Shown here piece after piece: positions 24,901-37,300 of a stretch of 64,000 nucleotides of DNA. Each line of letters begins with the position of its first letter. The stretch's first letter is position 1. The position numbers were made by a program, and so were the translations under genes. The stretch is taken from positions 76,614,414 through 76,678,413 of the forward strand of contig CM038471.1 in NCBI GenBank assembly GCA_021464415.1, read 5' to 3'. The notes below the pieces were generated by a model. It searched no databases, was not told the origin of the DNA, and saw only the letters and a program-made list of their open reading frames with translations. This DNA is from Lonicera japonica. Lineage: Eukaryota; Streptophyta; Magnoliopsida; Dipsacales; Caprifoliaceae.

Positions 24901-27900
24901 CAACTGCTCTTTCCTTGTCAATTATTTGTTGCTTTATGATTTCCATCTAAAAAAAAATTTACTTCCATTTTATTCCTCAAATTTTTAGAATACCAACTAG
25001 ACGCTTAGTTTGATTCTCTGATAATCAGGTTGTCTCTTGATATGGGAACTTTTAACATGAGAGAATCTGGCAGCCGTTCTACTTCTGCTTTACAAGATGA
25101 GGTAATCTTTCTTCAAGATGATTTAATATCTCTTTTTTCGAAACCAGAATGGAAAATGCTAGCTGCTGTGCAGTCCATGTTGTAATTCTCTCTCCAATTG
25201 GAAACTGCTAAGATTATAAATCCCACATCAGGAAATTGAAGCTTTGCAAAGCAATATTTAAGATGTAGGGGCTACTTCACCCATTGCCAATTGGTTTTTG
25301 GTTGGATGCTCCGAACTCTAATATGGAAGTAGAGCAGGTTATTAGTCAACTATTAGGCCCAACGGCCATAAAGGCACCACGTCATCCAATAAAATCAGTC
25401 CACGTGTTAGGTTCAAAATTACGCCATAGGTGAGGCGAAAGTTAAGGACACAAAAGCCATTCTTTGTTTTATGTTAATTTTCTACAAACACTTGAGGCCT
25501 TGTTCTCTGCAATGTGACATTAGAAGCTCTCTCTGTCCACCCCTCTTTTTAGTTGATACATCATTAATGAGGTGTGATTCAAATTGCAGCTCGACATGCT
25601 ACAAGAAGAAAATGAAACCTTACTTGAAAAGGTGACGCCATTGAACCTTTTACTCCGTCATCAATCTGTCTTGTTTGGAAGGTGTGATGCTATAGTAGTT
25701 TCCAATGTTAATATGAACTCACAACGACCTCTGGTAGTTGGTATTGACAATCTGAATATATGACTACGATCTTACTGTACCTCATTAACATCAGATTATG
25801 TCCTAATTAGGCTTGGGCATAAAATGATATTGGTCTGGTGGAGAAATTGATTGTGTTCTTGTATATCTTTTGGCACCCTATTATAATATGTGCCTTTCAG
25901 CTTCGACTTGCAGAAGAGAGGTGTGAGGAAGCAGAGGCAAGGGCTAGACAGCTTGAGAAACAGGTAAACTTTCAAAAACATAGCCAAAATGTGGATCAGT
26001 ACATTTTCATTTTGTTATTATTCATTGAAAGATGTGAAACTGTGCCATTTATTAGGATGTGGTTGGAGACAATTGATGTATCATACTAGTAGGCAACATA
26101 TTTATGTACAATATGACGAATGCTTCAGATTACCCTTTCATGCTTCGGAAATTACAATAAAAGTAATGCTTAAGCAAGGACATGAACCCACAATTTTAAA
26201 CCTCAATAATACATGTTATTACCGCTTGAGCAAATACATTCGATGCATTTATTTTGTTTTAAAAGTCTATACGTGATGCCAGAAATTATTAGGTATCATA
26301 GTGCACACGCGTAAAGTGTGCACCGAGGCTAGTAACAAATTAATCATTGAGTTAAGGCTAGCCTCTTTCAAACAGCGGAATGTGGAGTGTTCATCTTCAT
26401 AGTCTTAGTTGATAATGCCTTTTCAAGCATTTTTGTGGCAAGTGAGCATTTCCCTCCCAATTTCCACTCCTTTGGTTAAGAAGATCTATTTGGAAGTTTG
26501 GTAATATTTCTACTTTTTTAACTTAATAAGCTTTCCTATTCGTAGGTTGCATCTTTAGGAGAAGGCGTATCTTTAGAAGCTCGTCTTTTGACCAGGCAAG
26601 CATTAAGAACTTGGAACTGTCAAGTGTATGTCATAACACTTAGTTTTATATGCTAGTTTCTTATATTTGTTTCACTCTTCAGGAAGGAGGCAGCCCTGCA
26701 GCAAAGGGAGGTTTGTACTACAAAGAGTGCTGTTATCTAGTAAATATACTGGGTCTTGCACGCATTTGTGTGAATGAGCATAACATCTTCATTGATCAGT
26801 CACACTTGCATTCAGATTACTCTTTTATGCCAAAGTCTGTTTCACGTCTATGCTTTACACCAGTGCATTATTTTCACGTACATTTTCTTTTTGCATCTGT
26901 CATAAATATACTTCAGATATCATAGGTTCATTATTAAAGCTTCAAGAACTTGTTTCTTTATGCATCTGTGTTGTGCCCATCTATAAAAACATTCTTCCCC
27001 TTCATGAATCTTTACTTTTAAAATATACTCGAATGAACTATAATTTGATTACTATGTGATGCTTTTTCATGCTGTCATGAAGAGAACAAGAACAGGTCGA
27101 GGGATTGACACGTAGCAAATATGTCATTCGATCATTGCCTGGGGAATTGACCTTTCAAAACTGTCCTTGCAAGGGCTTTTCATGCCATAGTAATATGCTT
27201 AATGCGTCGATAATTCTATAGAACTTGAAGTTGACAATGTTACCACATTGACTTGTGTGCAATATATAAGTATATACTCTTGTAGATACAATAGTACTTT
27301 GTGAACCTTTTTTTTTGATGCCTCATATTTCCCTCAGTTTTGGTAGATCCTGCAAATAAATTTATTATATATCATAGTACCTAATATTGATTCCGATAAG
27401 TTTCAGGAAGTAGTTGTTTTAGGTAACTTTCAAATACCAAACTCCAGTGTTTTGCCCCTGTGGCTACATCTTCATGTGACCTTTACAAATTCTTAATCTA
27501 GACCGATGTATCCGCATCCTTTCACAGTTGAGCAAACCCCCTAGGTGACATGTGGCAAAGTAATAGGAGATAGATTTATTTTTCAGCTCAATTTTTCGAG
27601 AGGGTGCAGATTTGAGTTTTTTATTTTTGCAATATTTTGTTCTCATGATTTTTATCTGGACTTCCTCAATTTAATTATTGAATATTGTGTTACTGGATGA
27701 AATTGTACATTTGAAAAAAGCTGATCATTTACTCCAGATGAGTTAATATCTCACAAATATGATAAGAGAGAAAAGAATATATGTTGTCATTCTTCTCATG
27801 CGTGGTTCAAGGTAAAAAGGTCTCTTGCAGGCAGCGCTTAAAGTTGCAACTCAAACCTATGGTGGTAGTAAAGGCGAAGACATTGAAAACCTTCGGATGG

Positions 27901-30900
27901 AAGCTGAGGTATTCAAAACTTGTATGCTGTATGTTTATCTCTTTTCTATCAATTAGTTTCCCATTTCATCACAATTATTTTGAACAGATAAAAATGTGTC
28001 TGTCTGTTTCATTGATTATTTCGTAATTTTTACTAGTCTGCTAGAGAGGAAGCATCGTCCACTCTAGAGCAGTTACAGGAGGCCACATCCGAACTTAAAT
28101 CGCTTCGTACTATGACAAAAAGAATGGTACTCACTCAAGAGGAGATGGTACGTTTCAATTTTCTGGTCTACCCGAGTCACTTTCTCTGCCATGTTAGGAC
28201 ATTTTTTACTTCACCCCATTTTTATGAGAAATTAGACTTACTCTTGCTTTCATAATTGTTAGACACTTAGACTTTGCCCTTTGGATGCAGGGGAATCTCA
28301 ACCATTTACATAGAAGCGGTGGCTAAGTCAAAGGATCACCTTAAAAAAATTAGACATTCCTCCACCCCCACTCCTCATTTTTACATAATTCTTTGAGATT
28401 TCCCCGGCATGCAGGGACAAAATCTAATGATAATGAAAACAGGGAGTAAGTCTAATTTAGCATTAAGAACACGGACAAAGTAAAAAAAATCCCTTATATC
28501 ATTATGCCTAGCCATACTTATGTGATTCCCAGTTTTATCTTAGGAAGAGGTTGTTCTTAAGAGGTGTTGGCTTGCTCGGTACTGGAGTTTATGTGTTAAC
28601 CACGGTAAATTTATTTTATTTGCTATCTTCAAGAAGATATTTCACTGCTCTCATCTAATTTTCATTTGCTGAGGGTTCTGTATGGAGGTTTTATAGTGTG
28701 CTTAGAAGGCAACTCTTGAGCATAATTGTGCACTAACCCAATGCCCAATTTGATGAAATTTTCCTCTTCCAACTAATTCAGAATTATGATTCATTTATTT
28801 CTTGAAACCTGGAACATATTTACGCTGATCCGAGTACATATTTTTCAATTCCGACTGGACTTGAAAACAAATCTTCGACCTGACTTGATCTAGTTCAATC
28901 CAAACCGACCCACATCAAACCAATTAGATCAACTTACTTGAACTGGATTGATCTGTTGACCAGCTTATACAGTTTATCTGAACTGGTTGGTCCGAACTTT
29001 TAGTGTCCAAATTGATTTCGGTTTGACACCTCATTTAAATTGAAGGGGAGTGTTGAAAATCAAGATTTCCATTGTTTGGGCATTAGCTTGATTCATGTAA
29101 TTTATTTTTAGTTATGGTATATTGTAAACAAGTGATTTAATAATTTAGTCATTTCTTGAATGCTTGTATTGGATTTATTCCTGTTATTTCCTTTTACTTA
29201 ATTGTTGCCTTATTGGTCAATGGCTAAGTTAATTGACCATAGTTTATTAAAGTTGGGGTCTGTCTTGTGCCCCATTTATACACAACTTTGGAGCCTTTGT
29301 AAACACTCAATTACCAATATAATTTCATAAAAGACTTGCTCATGAACAAACTGGAGAAAATGAGAATATTTCTGGGAAATGACTTTCCAAGGACTCAAGT
29401 GGGGACTGGGGAGTTTTGGTTGAGAATATCTAATGCCCTAGTTTGTGATTAGAGGGTTTAAAAGGAAAAAACATTAGCATCCTAAACATTCCTCTGGAGC
29501 ACAGATTTCCGGTTAAGTTACCTTGGGCCAGAGAGAAGTCGTTCATTAGGAAACCTCCAAAGCCATTTACCCACCAGAGAAATTGCTTTTATATACCAAA
29601 AATTTCCTAAACATAACCCTCCAAAGCCACTTTATTTGGGTCTAACTCTGGCAATGGTCTTTCTCCTGCAACTAAGAGCAAGGGTACTGTAACCCTTTCA
29701 ATTAGCACATTAATGCCCATAAACGCAAACAAGTTCTACACATTTTATTCCTAGTGTATCCGCATTAAATACACCCTACCTTGAGTCCACCTCTTGTTAT
29801 CAATTTCTATGTGTAGATTGTTTTTGAAATGGAAATTACTAGCTTTTATTTGGCGTAGTAGGAAAAGCAACACTTTTTGATCTCGTATGCTTTGTTATTA
29901 GTGGCTGAAAGACTGTTTTGACAAGCAGACTTGTATGATAATTGTGAACATTTCAATAATTTGCAGGTATTCATGCAGAAATTGCTGGGGCGAGATATGA
30001 ATACTGGTCGTCATTTGCCCCTCTTCCTGTTGAAGTTGTATTGTCTGCTGGACAGAAAGCAAAACAAGAGGACATGATAGGTAAAATTTCTTCACCATGC
30101 TTGGCTAGGTTTTTAACTAAACATGAACTTCATTATGTGAATTGAGTTTTTACCTATTAATGATTCTCTCGCTCTCTCTCTGAGCAGTGAACAACGATGC
30201 AGTGGAAAGGGATAAAGTTCCACGTGAGTTTAGTGAACAGGGTGAGGGAAACGTTGAGAGCATGCTTTTAGTGGAGAAAGGTCTTCGGGAACTGACTTCA
30301 CTTAAGGTTTCTGCACTTACTGTTTGACATGTTCTACGAATTAGTTATATTTATCCTTTTAAGTTTGAAGTTATGTACTATGCGTCTATGCGGCAAGTTT
30401 CTTTTTGCGTAAACAAAAGAAAATTCAATTTGGTTCCAAGTTTTAAATCGAAATAGAGACATGACAGGTATGGCAACCACTGAAGATACTAAATAAACTA
30501 GATTTCATTGGCTCAATGCCATGATCTTTTTTTAGTACTGAGTGAGTTGGGCTCTGCTTGGTACAACGTCTGAGACGCAAAAAAGTAAGTTATAAAAATG
30601 ACGACTCTGCTGGGGATCGAACCCAGAATCTCTGGTTTCGTAGACCAGCGCCTTATCCATTGGGCCACAGAGTCTATAATCAAAGGGCCCAACCGGGTTC
30701 GAACCGGTGACCTCTTGATCTGCAGTCAAATGCTCTACCACTGAGCTATGGACCCTTGATGGTTAATTTGACACAGTTTCAACGTAACATTGGATCTAAT
30801 AAATTAAACCAACAGCCCCTACAAGATTTCCTTAATCTCAGGACTGGATTATGCAACTAGGATTTATGTGATCTTTGTAGCAGTGGTAGTGCAGATTGAG

Positions 30901-33900
30901 GTGAAAACCCTGACGAGACAACAATGATAGATCACGAGTACCCAGCATAAGGAATCTTTGCAATCCAAAAAAATTATCTGAACTCCTTGTCAAGCAATAA
31001 TATATTTATCACCACACACAACAAAATTACAAGTATTCACTTCAAAAAGAACGGCTTGTATATTCTCAGTTCATGTGTATATACAAAAAGAACAACTGCG
31101 TCTGGCTGACGACAAGGTGTGCCAATTCTAGCGGAAAAGGAGGATCTTTAGGAAATCCTCTGATACCAAGTTAAATTTTACACTCAAGGATAACTACAAA
31201 TAAACTACATTGAGAAAGTCATAGTCCTCCCCCTCACTATATCCTCATATTCAATGAGGTTATACGACATAGCAACAATAAAATTACAAAGACAGCCTCA
31301 TTCCAAATAAACTCTCCATTCACCCCATAGTAACAATATTTCCTAAACTCAACGCTCTTACAATAAGCAATACAACTTTCTTCTTAACTTTGCAAAGTAT
31401 GGTATCTGAGAACTATGATCCTACGCTCTTGATGTCTTAAAAATACTTGCTTATTCTTACTGACAATGCATTTGTTGCCCGCCGGGCCATCATAGTCACT
31501 GTCAAACTTTAGTTGTCAGACTTGCAAGCTTGTCACTAAGTCTATCCATGTGCCAAGAGCTCCATTAATATAAAGGTTTTAGAATCCAAGTACGGCAACA
31601 AAATCAAAGATCCCAAAAAAGCAACTAAACTCTACATGATACCACAATCAAGGGATCTTACAACATAATAGTAATGAAACAAATTTGATATTTATTACCG
31701 ATGATTTCCTTTGATCCATAGTATCCAATTTCACTTGAAATAATTCTTACAATTAACTTATTCATGTTTTAGTAGATCTTGGGACATATCTCGGTCTCCA
31801 AGATTATTTTTTTCTCAATAAAACTAAAACTTTAGTCATGGACTAGAGTAAAATGTATTATGAAATGCTAATGGGTTACACAAATGGGGTATCCCTCCCC
31901 TGATAAATGCCCCTGATGGGGATAACATAAACTGTCCCTTAAACGGATTTTTTCTGAACCTGCATCTTTGTTGCTCTCGAACTCTCTCTGAAGACTTGCT
32001 TTGGCTCGGATATTCCTAATTACAGGATGAAAATCGCCTCCTCAGTTTCAAACCCGCAACCTCTCGCTTATAACTTACCATTAAGCTAGAAGCTCATGTA
32101 GAGGAAACTACAAACCTGGCATAACTGGACCATTAGTGCAAGCTTATGTTTCTGTTAGTTATCAGTCATTTTGTATAAGCAGTTACTAATGCGAAACTTT
32201 TTTTTTTCCCCAAAGGTAGAGGATGCACTAGCACTCGTATTGGCTCACAAGAGGCGTCCAAATACAGTGAAAGGTGCGTTTTCATTTTCTGTATAGTTCA
32301 TTATCCTTGAAAAAGTTACATGCCAAAAAGTTGTCTCCCCAAATTAGATGAAATTCACTTAGTTGCTTTTGATTGATTTACATGAAAAGAATTTAGTTCC
32401 GTAGAATTGTTTTAAATGGAAATATCTTGCACAGAGAAAAAAAAGATTTACAGGGAGGAAGCTCATTAGATTCCAATGGAGAAGGCGATTCTGGGTAAAA
32501 AAAAGTTATGCCATAGAAACTGATTCCTGGAATAATTAATGCAAATCTTCTCTTCCAAGATTCTCGAGTCCTTATTAGCCAACACTGAAAAATAAAATAA
32601 ATGCCCGTTTTTTGTTTATAATCTTCTAGCATTGTTATTCTTTCAACCTTTTGTGTGTTAAAATTATTGTTTTATCTACATATTGACTCTTTATTCAAGA
32701 TCTATTATGTGAGTTTCCAATTAAGTATATTTCACTTTTATATGATAATCAGTTCAGTTTGGTGCTTTAACAACCCCTTTTCTTTCGTTATTTTGACAAT
32801 AGATGAATTGAAGCTACCAATTGAGGGGCAGCCTTTTACAGAGGCATTTGGTAAGTTAAGCTTTTAGGCAATATCTAATAAATTTGCAAAATTTTTTGGG
32901 AAACATCAATTTGCTCTCTTTGTCCGACATTAACAACAGCCCTCCTCTAACAACTATCCCTTAAAGGGATTTTTTGAAACTTCCCTGAAGGGTTTCGAAC
33001 CCAGCCCAGCCCACTCTTGTAAAAGGTTAGTAATACCATCTGAGCTGACTCATTGGTGAAAACTGCCTTCTTTACAAAGAAGTTCTATGAATGGCCTTTT
33101 ATTGAATTATGTCATGGTTTGTTCAGATTTGAGATCTAAAAGAGGAAATGTATTTTCTTTCAGAGTTGAGCCAAGAGGAGTCAGATGATGTGCAATTTAA
33201 GCAGGTATGTAACTCGGAAATGTATTGGGTTTTGATATCTTTTCCTTATTTTCCACCCACCGCCCAAAGAATTGGCTTTCATGGAAAACCGAAAAGGTAA
33301 TAGAACATAAAACAAAATCTTGCATCTGATTTTTCGAACTTCTCATAAAAATTAGTTGTTTTTTCAATCATTTTTGACTTTGTAATCAAATGCACTCCTG
33401 AAACACCCGTAAAAAAAAGTTGTCCCTGGTTATTATGTACATCAAATCAGCTGCATAGATATGCTTCTTGTTGATGCTTATATTGTAGGCTTGGCTAACA
33501 TATTTCTGGAGAAGAGCGAAAAATCATGGGTTAGAACCGGAGATTGCAGATGAGCGCTTGCAGTTCTGGATCAACCATGGCAATCGCGTGCCCACTTCAC
33601 ACGACGCAGTTGATGGTACTCTCTCTATATATACATTAAACACACACACATATATATATATTGTTGGTTGGTTGGTTGTCCTTAAAAGTAATATGATTGA
33701 ATTTGCGTCGTTTTATACTTGAGTAACACTAAACTTATTATTTGAACTTTTGTGAACTTAATCAATTTTAAATACTTGATTAAAATCATAAAATGTCAAA
33801 AGAATTAATGGCATACATTGTCTAATCTTGATTTTAAATCAGAAAAATGCGATCATGAACTAACAAGCCTTCTAATCTAATAAAATGTAAGTACTTAAAT

Positions 33901-34146
33901 TCCATGTATGGCTAATCATGAACTACGAATTTTGATAACAAGCATGGTTTTAACATTTGGCTATGGTACAGATTAAATGCGAGATATGTACTATTTTTTC
34001 GTTTTCTGATACTTTGCTTCTTCCATATGATAGTTGAACGCGGCCTTGTGGAGCTAAAGAAATTAGCAATTGAGACCCATTTGTGGGAAGAGTCGCGCAA
34101 ACAGATCGACTTCGAACATAAGTCCCAACTGGACTACAAATTTTGA
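21973..34146 (+). CDS. SCD2: SCD2-like coiled-coil protein (stomatal cytokinesis defective 2), complete, 17 exons
   Basis: Exons: 21973-22275, 23391-24070, 25029-25101, 25590-25631, 25901-25963, 26546-26595, 26683-26710, 27831-27908, 28037-28147, 28544-28604, 29967-30080, 30188-30306, 32216-32273, 32803-32850, 33164-33204, 33489-33615, 34034-34146. They sum to 2109 nt and 702 aa, with every phase matching. The N-terminus has [15 protein letters not shown] and an acidic patch. Residues 102-327 are Ser-rich and contain a 23-aa tandem repeat. A coiled coil spans about 346-480 ([31 protein letters not shown]). The conserved C-terminal part includes [27 protein letters not shown] and [19 protein letters not shown]. 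Arabidopsis SCD2 binds the DENN protein SCD1 and acts with RabE and clathrin in exocytosis, endocytosis and cytokinesis. The protein is longer than I recall for Arabidopsis SCD2 (under 600 aa), mostly in exon 2. Intron 6 uses a GC donor. An upstream in-frame TTG at 21934 was not used as the start because the family begins MDR-type at 21973. Confidence 0.94.
22740..22990 (+). pseudogene. hAT transposase dimerisation-domain relic in SCD2 intron 1
   Basis: The plus-strand frame from about 22765 reads [18 protein letters not shown], then [20 protein letters not shown]. This is the hAT C-terminal dimerisation region of the type found in plant zinc-finger MYM/TTF-type transposases (A.VERAFSAMNIIK..LRNRMGD). 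In-frame TAA after MGD and TAG after CLVT interrupt it, so it is dead. Only this end of the gene is present. Confidence 0.8.
23653..23983 (+). repeat. Coding tandem repeat, 69-bp unit (23 aa) in SCD2 exon 2
   Basis: Units of the form [20 protein letters not shown] plus AEP repeat about 4.5 times. The first two are almost identical in DNA, the third lost a few residues, and the fourth and fifth ([26 protein letters not shown]) are diverged. All changes keep the frame. Confidence 0.85.
24180..24650. repeat. MITE-like sequence in SCD2 intron 2
   Basis: The intron carries GTGTGTTTGAATG and CCAATCAAATACACC motifs like those in the CAND introns, suggesting a member of the same short DNA element family. 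Its ends are not clear. Confidence 0.3.
26165..26250 (-). mobile_element. tRNA-derived SINE head in SCD2 intron 5
   Basis: On minus, TTGCTCAAGCGGTAATAAC resembles a pol III A box, and GTGGGTTCATGTCC some 40 bases on resembles a B box. That pair and its spacing are those of a tRNA-derived SINE head. The anticodon arm cannot fold as a functional tRNA. Confidence 0.45.
28260..28500. repeat. Dispersed repeat, copy 2 (see 13450-13740)
   Basis: Shares TAATTCTTTGAGATTTCCCC, GCATGCAGGGACAAAATC and GAAAACAGGGAGTAAGTC with the copy in CAND intron 1. It lies in intron 10 of the SCD2-like gene. Unclassified. Confidence 0.55.
29040..29345 (+). mobile_element. Copia-type LTR remnant with polypurine tract in SCD2 intron 10
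   Basis: TTGAAGGGGAG (a polypurine tract) directly precedes TGTTGAAAATCAAG, the usual arrangement at the internal/3' LTR junction of plant Ty1-copia elements. About 290 bp of LTR-like sequence follows. No integrase or reverse transcriptase is present, and the 3' end of the LTR is uncertain. Confidence 0.5.
30602..30674 (-). tRNA. trnR-ACG: tRNA-Arg (ACG)
   Basis: A 73-nt cloverleaf on minus. The acceptor arm GACTCTG pairs with CAGAGTC. The D arm begins GGCCCAATGGATAAGG, the anticodon stem CTGGT/ACCAG encloses loop CTACGAA (anticodon ACG), and the T arm is CTGGG-TTCGATC-CCCAG with discriminator G. No intron and no encoded CCA, as in nuclear genes. It lies 9 bp downstream of tRNA-Cys. T-runs suited to pol III termination follow on the minus strand (about 30594-30598 and 30580-30586). 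It sits antisense in intron 12 of the SCD2-like gene. Confidence 0.97.
30684..30755 (-). tRNA. trnC-GCA: tRNA-Cys (GCA)
   Basis: A 72-nt cloverleaf on minus. The acceptor GGGTCCA pairs with TGGGCCC (one G-U). The D arm is TAGCTCAGTGGTAGAGCA, the anticodon stem TTGAC/GTCAA encloses loop TGCAGAT (GCA), and the T arm is CCGGTTCGAACCCGG. The nuclear plant tRNA-Cys pattern is followed throughout. No T-run separates it from tRNA-Arg 9 bp downstream, so the two may share one precursor. Confidence 0.97.
31100..31440 (-). mobile_element. Copia-type 5' LTR/primer-binding-site remnant in SCD2 intron 12
   Basis: On minus, LTR-like sequence ends ...GTGTAAAATTTAAC and is followed by TTGGTATCAGAGG (near 31165-31178). 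This is the primer-binding site complementary to initiator tRNA-Met that marks plant copia 5' LTRs. No coding part was found. Confidence 0.45.
31985..32110 (-). mobile_element. tRNA-derived SINE-like sequence in SCD2 intron 12
   Basis: On minus, TAGCTTAATGGTAAG (A-box-like) is followed by GCGGGTTTGAAAC (B-box-like), with about 25 bases between. The rest runs into unstructured sequence. Confidence 0.4.
32925..33060 (-). mobile_element. tRNA-derived SINE-like sequence in SCD2 intron 14
   Basis: On minus, GTCAGCTCAGATGGTA (A-box-like) is followed by GGGTTCGAAACCC (B-box-like). The spacing fits a tRNA-derived head. An internal GGGCTGGGCTGG is duplicated. Confidence 0.45.
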
Positions 34147-35774
34147 TAATTCGACACATCATTTTTTATTTATTTATTTATTTTCCTCTAGTCAAATTTT
34201 CCTGGGTATTAATTTTAAGGTGTAACATTCAATTGGCATTGTGGCCTCTTTATAAGTTACATATTGATCTTTGTATTAATTTAATTATTTACGTATTTAT
34301 TATTTCTGAACTCAGCAAACATATAGCTAGTTCGAATACTCGACCAGTAGTTTCGAACCTATGACCTCTCTAATATAAGATCAGGGAGAAGTTACAAGGC
34401 TATTGGCATGTCTAAGTATTTAATTGACGTAGTTTTAGAGAGATTTTAACAAGATACAAATTTAAACTCCAGAAAACAGACCTGATAAGTTTTTTTGAAT
34501 TATGGAAAGTTAAGTTTGCACTCCATATTTTCTAATACATTAATATGTAATGGGCTTTATTTGACGTTACTTTAGGGTGTGTTTGTCACGCAGAATTAGA
34601 AGCAGAATTGAATTAATTAATCATATCAAGTGTTTGTTGTCGGAAAGGATAGGATTAATCCTATCATGTGTTTGGCACAAGGTTGGATAAGATATTTTAA
34701 TCCTATCCCACATTTGATACAACACAGGACTGGATTGCACTTAGGATTAATTATCATTTTATCTCTTTAGAACCGAATAAATATATAATACCACTATATA
34801 GGTGGTATTATTTTATTCCATGGTTGTCGAATAACAAAATGAATATAATTTTTTATTTTATTTTAATCTTTTTCTTTATACCTTTTAGATAATCAAATTT
34901 AATAATGAAAATTTTCAATCACTCAAAGTTACAGACTTACAGTAACTCAACTAATAAAATTTATTTTTTGTATAATATGGTAATTTTATTTATTTTTTAT
35001 TACATGAAAATATTTATAAAAAACTTTAATTTTAGAAAAAAAGTTAACATTAGAATTTGAAACTGTACATAATGCATAGTTCGAAAATATTGTATGTAAT
35101 ATAGAACTTTTCTCCTGAAAGAGTTTTTTACGAAACTTATTTATAAAGAGGATAATCGCATTAGTTAAAAAAAAGTTGTGGATAACAATTAAAATTGCAT
35201 ATATTTTTAAAAGGTGTATTATAATTTTAATAAGATTATTAATTTAGCAAAATTGCATAAATTTTGTTTTGTAGTTCTATTCATTGTTTGAATGCTTCTT
35301 TGTAGTTGTATTAATTGATAATTTTAATTTATCGATATCAATAGATTGATATCTCTGTAACTCAATAGAATTTAAATTGGTCTTTATTAAAAAAATATAT
35401 ATTTGCCGGTGGATAAGTACACGATGAACCTCCTTAAAAGTGAAGCTTTCGATAATGAATTATTGAAATAGCTCATATGCTGAGAAAAGAAAGAAAACTC
35501 AATTAAAAGATGTAGAACCGTGACCTTATATATAAAAAGAACATTCATTTACCACTTAACCAGTTATAAATTATATTATTAAAGTATTTTAAAAAGCCTA
35601 TATAATATCAGTTATAATATTGTACAGATATCACGTGTACTCTGAATATATAATTTGAATAAAAGAATTAAACATAAATAATAAATGGTCTAATGATTGA
35701 GTACAAACTGAACCTCTTTAACCGTGAAATTTTGAATTTGGTATGAAAAAATGATTGCAAGAGTAAAATTAATA
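34147..35774. other. Gene-free AT-rich region downstream of SCD2
   Basis: The SCD2 3' UTR is presumed in the first few hundred bases. A SINE-like B box (minus, near 34350), a MITE-like block at about 34573-34770 (GGGTGTGTTTG start, repeated GGATTAATCCTATC) and SINE-like segments near 35400-35600 are the only structure seen. No genes. Confidence 0.4.
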
Positions 35775-36059
35775 CTCTCTCCGTCCCAATTTAATTATCC
35801 AATATTCTATTTTCGGATGTCCTAAAATAATTGTCCACTTTCTATATTTAGCAGATCATTAATTACAGCACTTTTTATTATTTTTAATATTACCCTTTAA
35901 GCTCCCACAACTTTCTTTATTTTGGGTTCCGCCACCTTTTTTTATTAAGAGAAAAGTAAAGGGCATTTTTGAAAATAAATATGTTCTTTTGGAGTAATTG
36001 TTATATTTCCTTAATTTTTAGTTTTTCAAAGTGTAACAATTAAATTGGGATAGAGGGAG
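35775..36059. mobile_element. Stowaway MITE
   Basis: The ends CTCTCTCCGTCCCAATTTAA and TTAAATTGGGATAGAGGGAG are inverted repeats carrying the plant Stowaway signature (CTCCCTCCGTCCC). They are flanked by TA on both sides (35773-35774, 36060-36061), the expected Tc1/mariner target duplication. It is 285 bp with no coding capacity. Confidence 0.88.
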
Positions 36060-36119
36060 TAATACTTAATAAACAAAAAATATAACACAATTTCAAGCTA
36101 GTAAAATTTCTTATTTCCT

Positions 36120-37300
36120 TTATGATGTTAGACTTTTTTATTTTATTTTTTTGTCATACATAAAAAAATTAGAAAAAGGGGCAACTAACCCAAAAAAAAA
36201 TAAAAAAATAAACTATTGTCTCCTAAAAATGTATCTTAACCCATACACAATCAGCCTACACCAATTTTATTAAAATCAATAAGTAAAATATTAATAAGAT
36301 CTTTGGGAGGCGAAGATGGCCAATCTTACAGAAGCAACACACATTTTTCGGCATAAACAATCGAATTGGCAAGTTTATTGGCAGATCTGGGAACCCCATG
36401 ATATTTCAATAAACTTCGAGGAAGATAAAGTCCCAATAATATCCACAATCACATCAAAACATTCTCAGTGAACGAGCTTTAAAGGATTGCTGAGAGGTCT
36501 CCACAAGAATTTTGCAATATTCCGATTCAATTTGAACCGGACATAGTTGAATAGAAACAATACAATCCAACTGATATTATATAGAACGATAAGGAAACGA
36601 AGCAAAACCTCCTCCACAAAAACATCCCTCTGAATCCTTGACAATAGAAGTAGCAGATCCAAAGCAAATATTAGACATAATAGCACCATCACAATTACTT
36701 TTAAAGGCGCCTGGACAAGGTGCCACCTATTTAAGTGAATTGAGATCAAGGCAAGAAACATTTAGAAAGAACTTCGGAATTAACCGAGAAACATATTAAT
36801 ACTTTTAAAAAAAAAAAGAAGATATGGCTCTGTCAATAACTAATTTTGAATTTGGCTTAACACATTCAAACACCCAATCATTGCGACATTTCCAAATATA
36901 CTAACAAACAAAGATTATGCTTTGATGAGGCCAACCCTTTTATGGTTAAGAACTCTAAGCTGATATATGATCCATCCAAAATTCAATTATTGTAAATAAT
37001 TGCTTAGCAACAATTAACTAAAGAGGACAATCAACCCACACATTCCATGCCCAAGTACAAAACACCAACAAATGTTCAATTGTTCCGACTTCAACATCAC
37101 ACATCGAGCAAAGATGAGAGGGATTACACTTCTTAATCTAAAGAGCCCTTTTGCTAGGAATAGCTTCTGAATTTCAAGCCCATAAAATGCTAAAAAAGTT
37201 TTAAACTTTAGGCGCAACATCCAACTTCCATAAAGATATTCCAAATGGAAGGAGAAGGAATAAAAGAAAAACTCGACGAGACCTTAGCTTTGATGGGACG
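36120..37300 (-). mobile_element. Decayed LINE with zf-RVT and RNase H-like remnants
   Basis: On minus, about 37240-37010 encodes pieces of the zinc-binding domain (SHLCSMCDVEVGTIEHLL, then CTWAWNVW) in frames broken by indels. Lower down, about 36460-36300, the pattern ANKLANSI and the C-terminal tail of an RNase H-like domain can be read. A T-rich stretch near 36130-36160 may be the poly(A) tail. Many stops show that it is dead. Confidence 0.6.

Noticed and set aside
25225..25270. Possible alternative SCD2 exon ([10 protein letters not shown] after a CATCAG acceptor)
   Set aside because: It ends in a stop at once and lacks a donor. The conserved [13 protein letters not shown] reading joins exons 3 and 4 without it.
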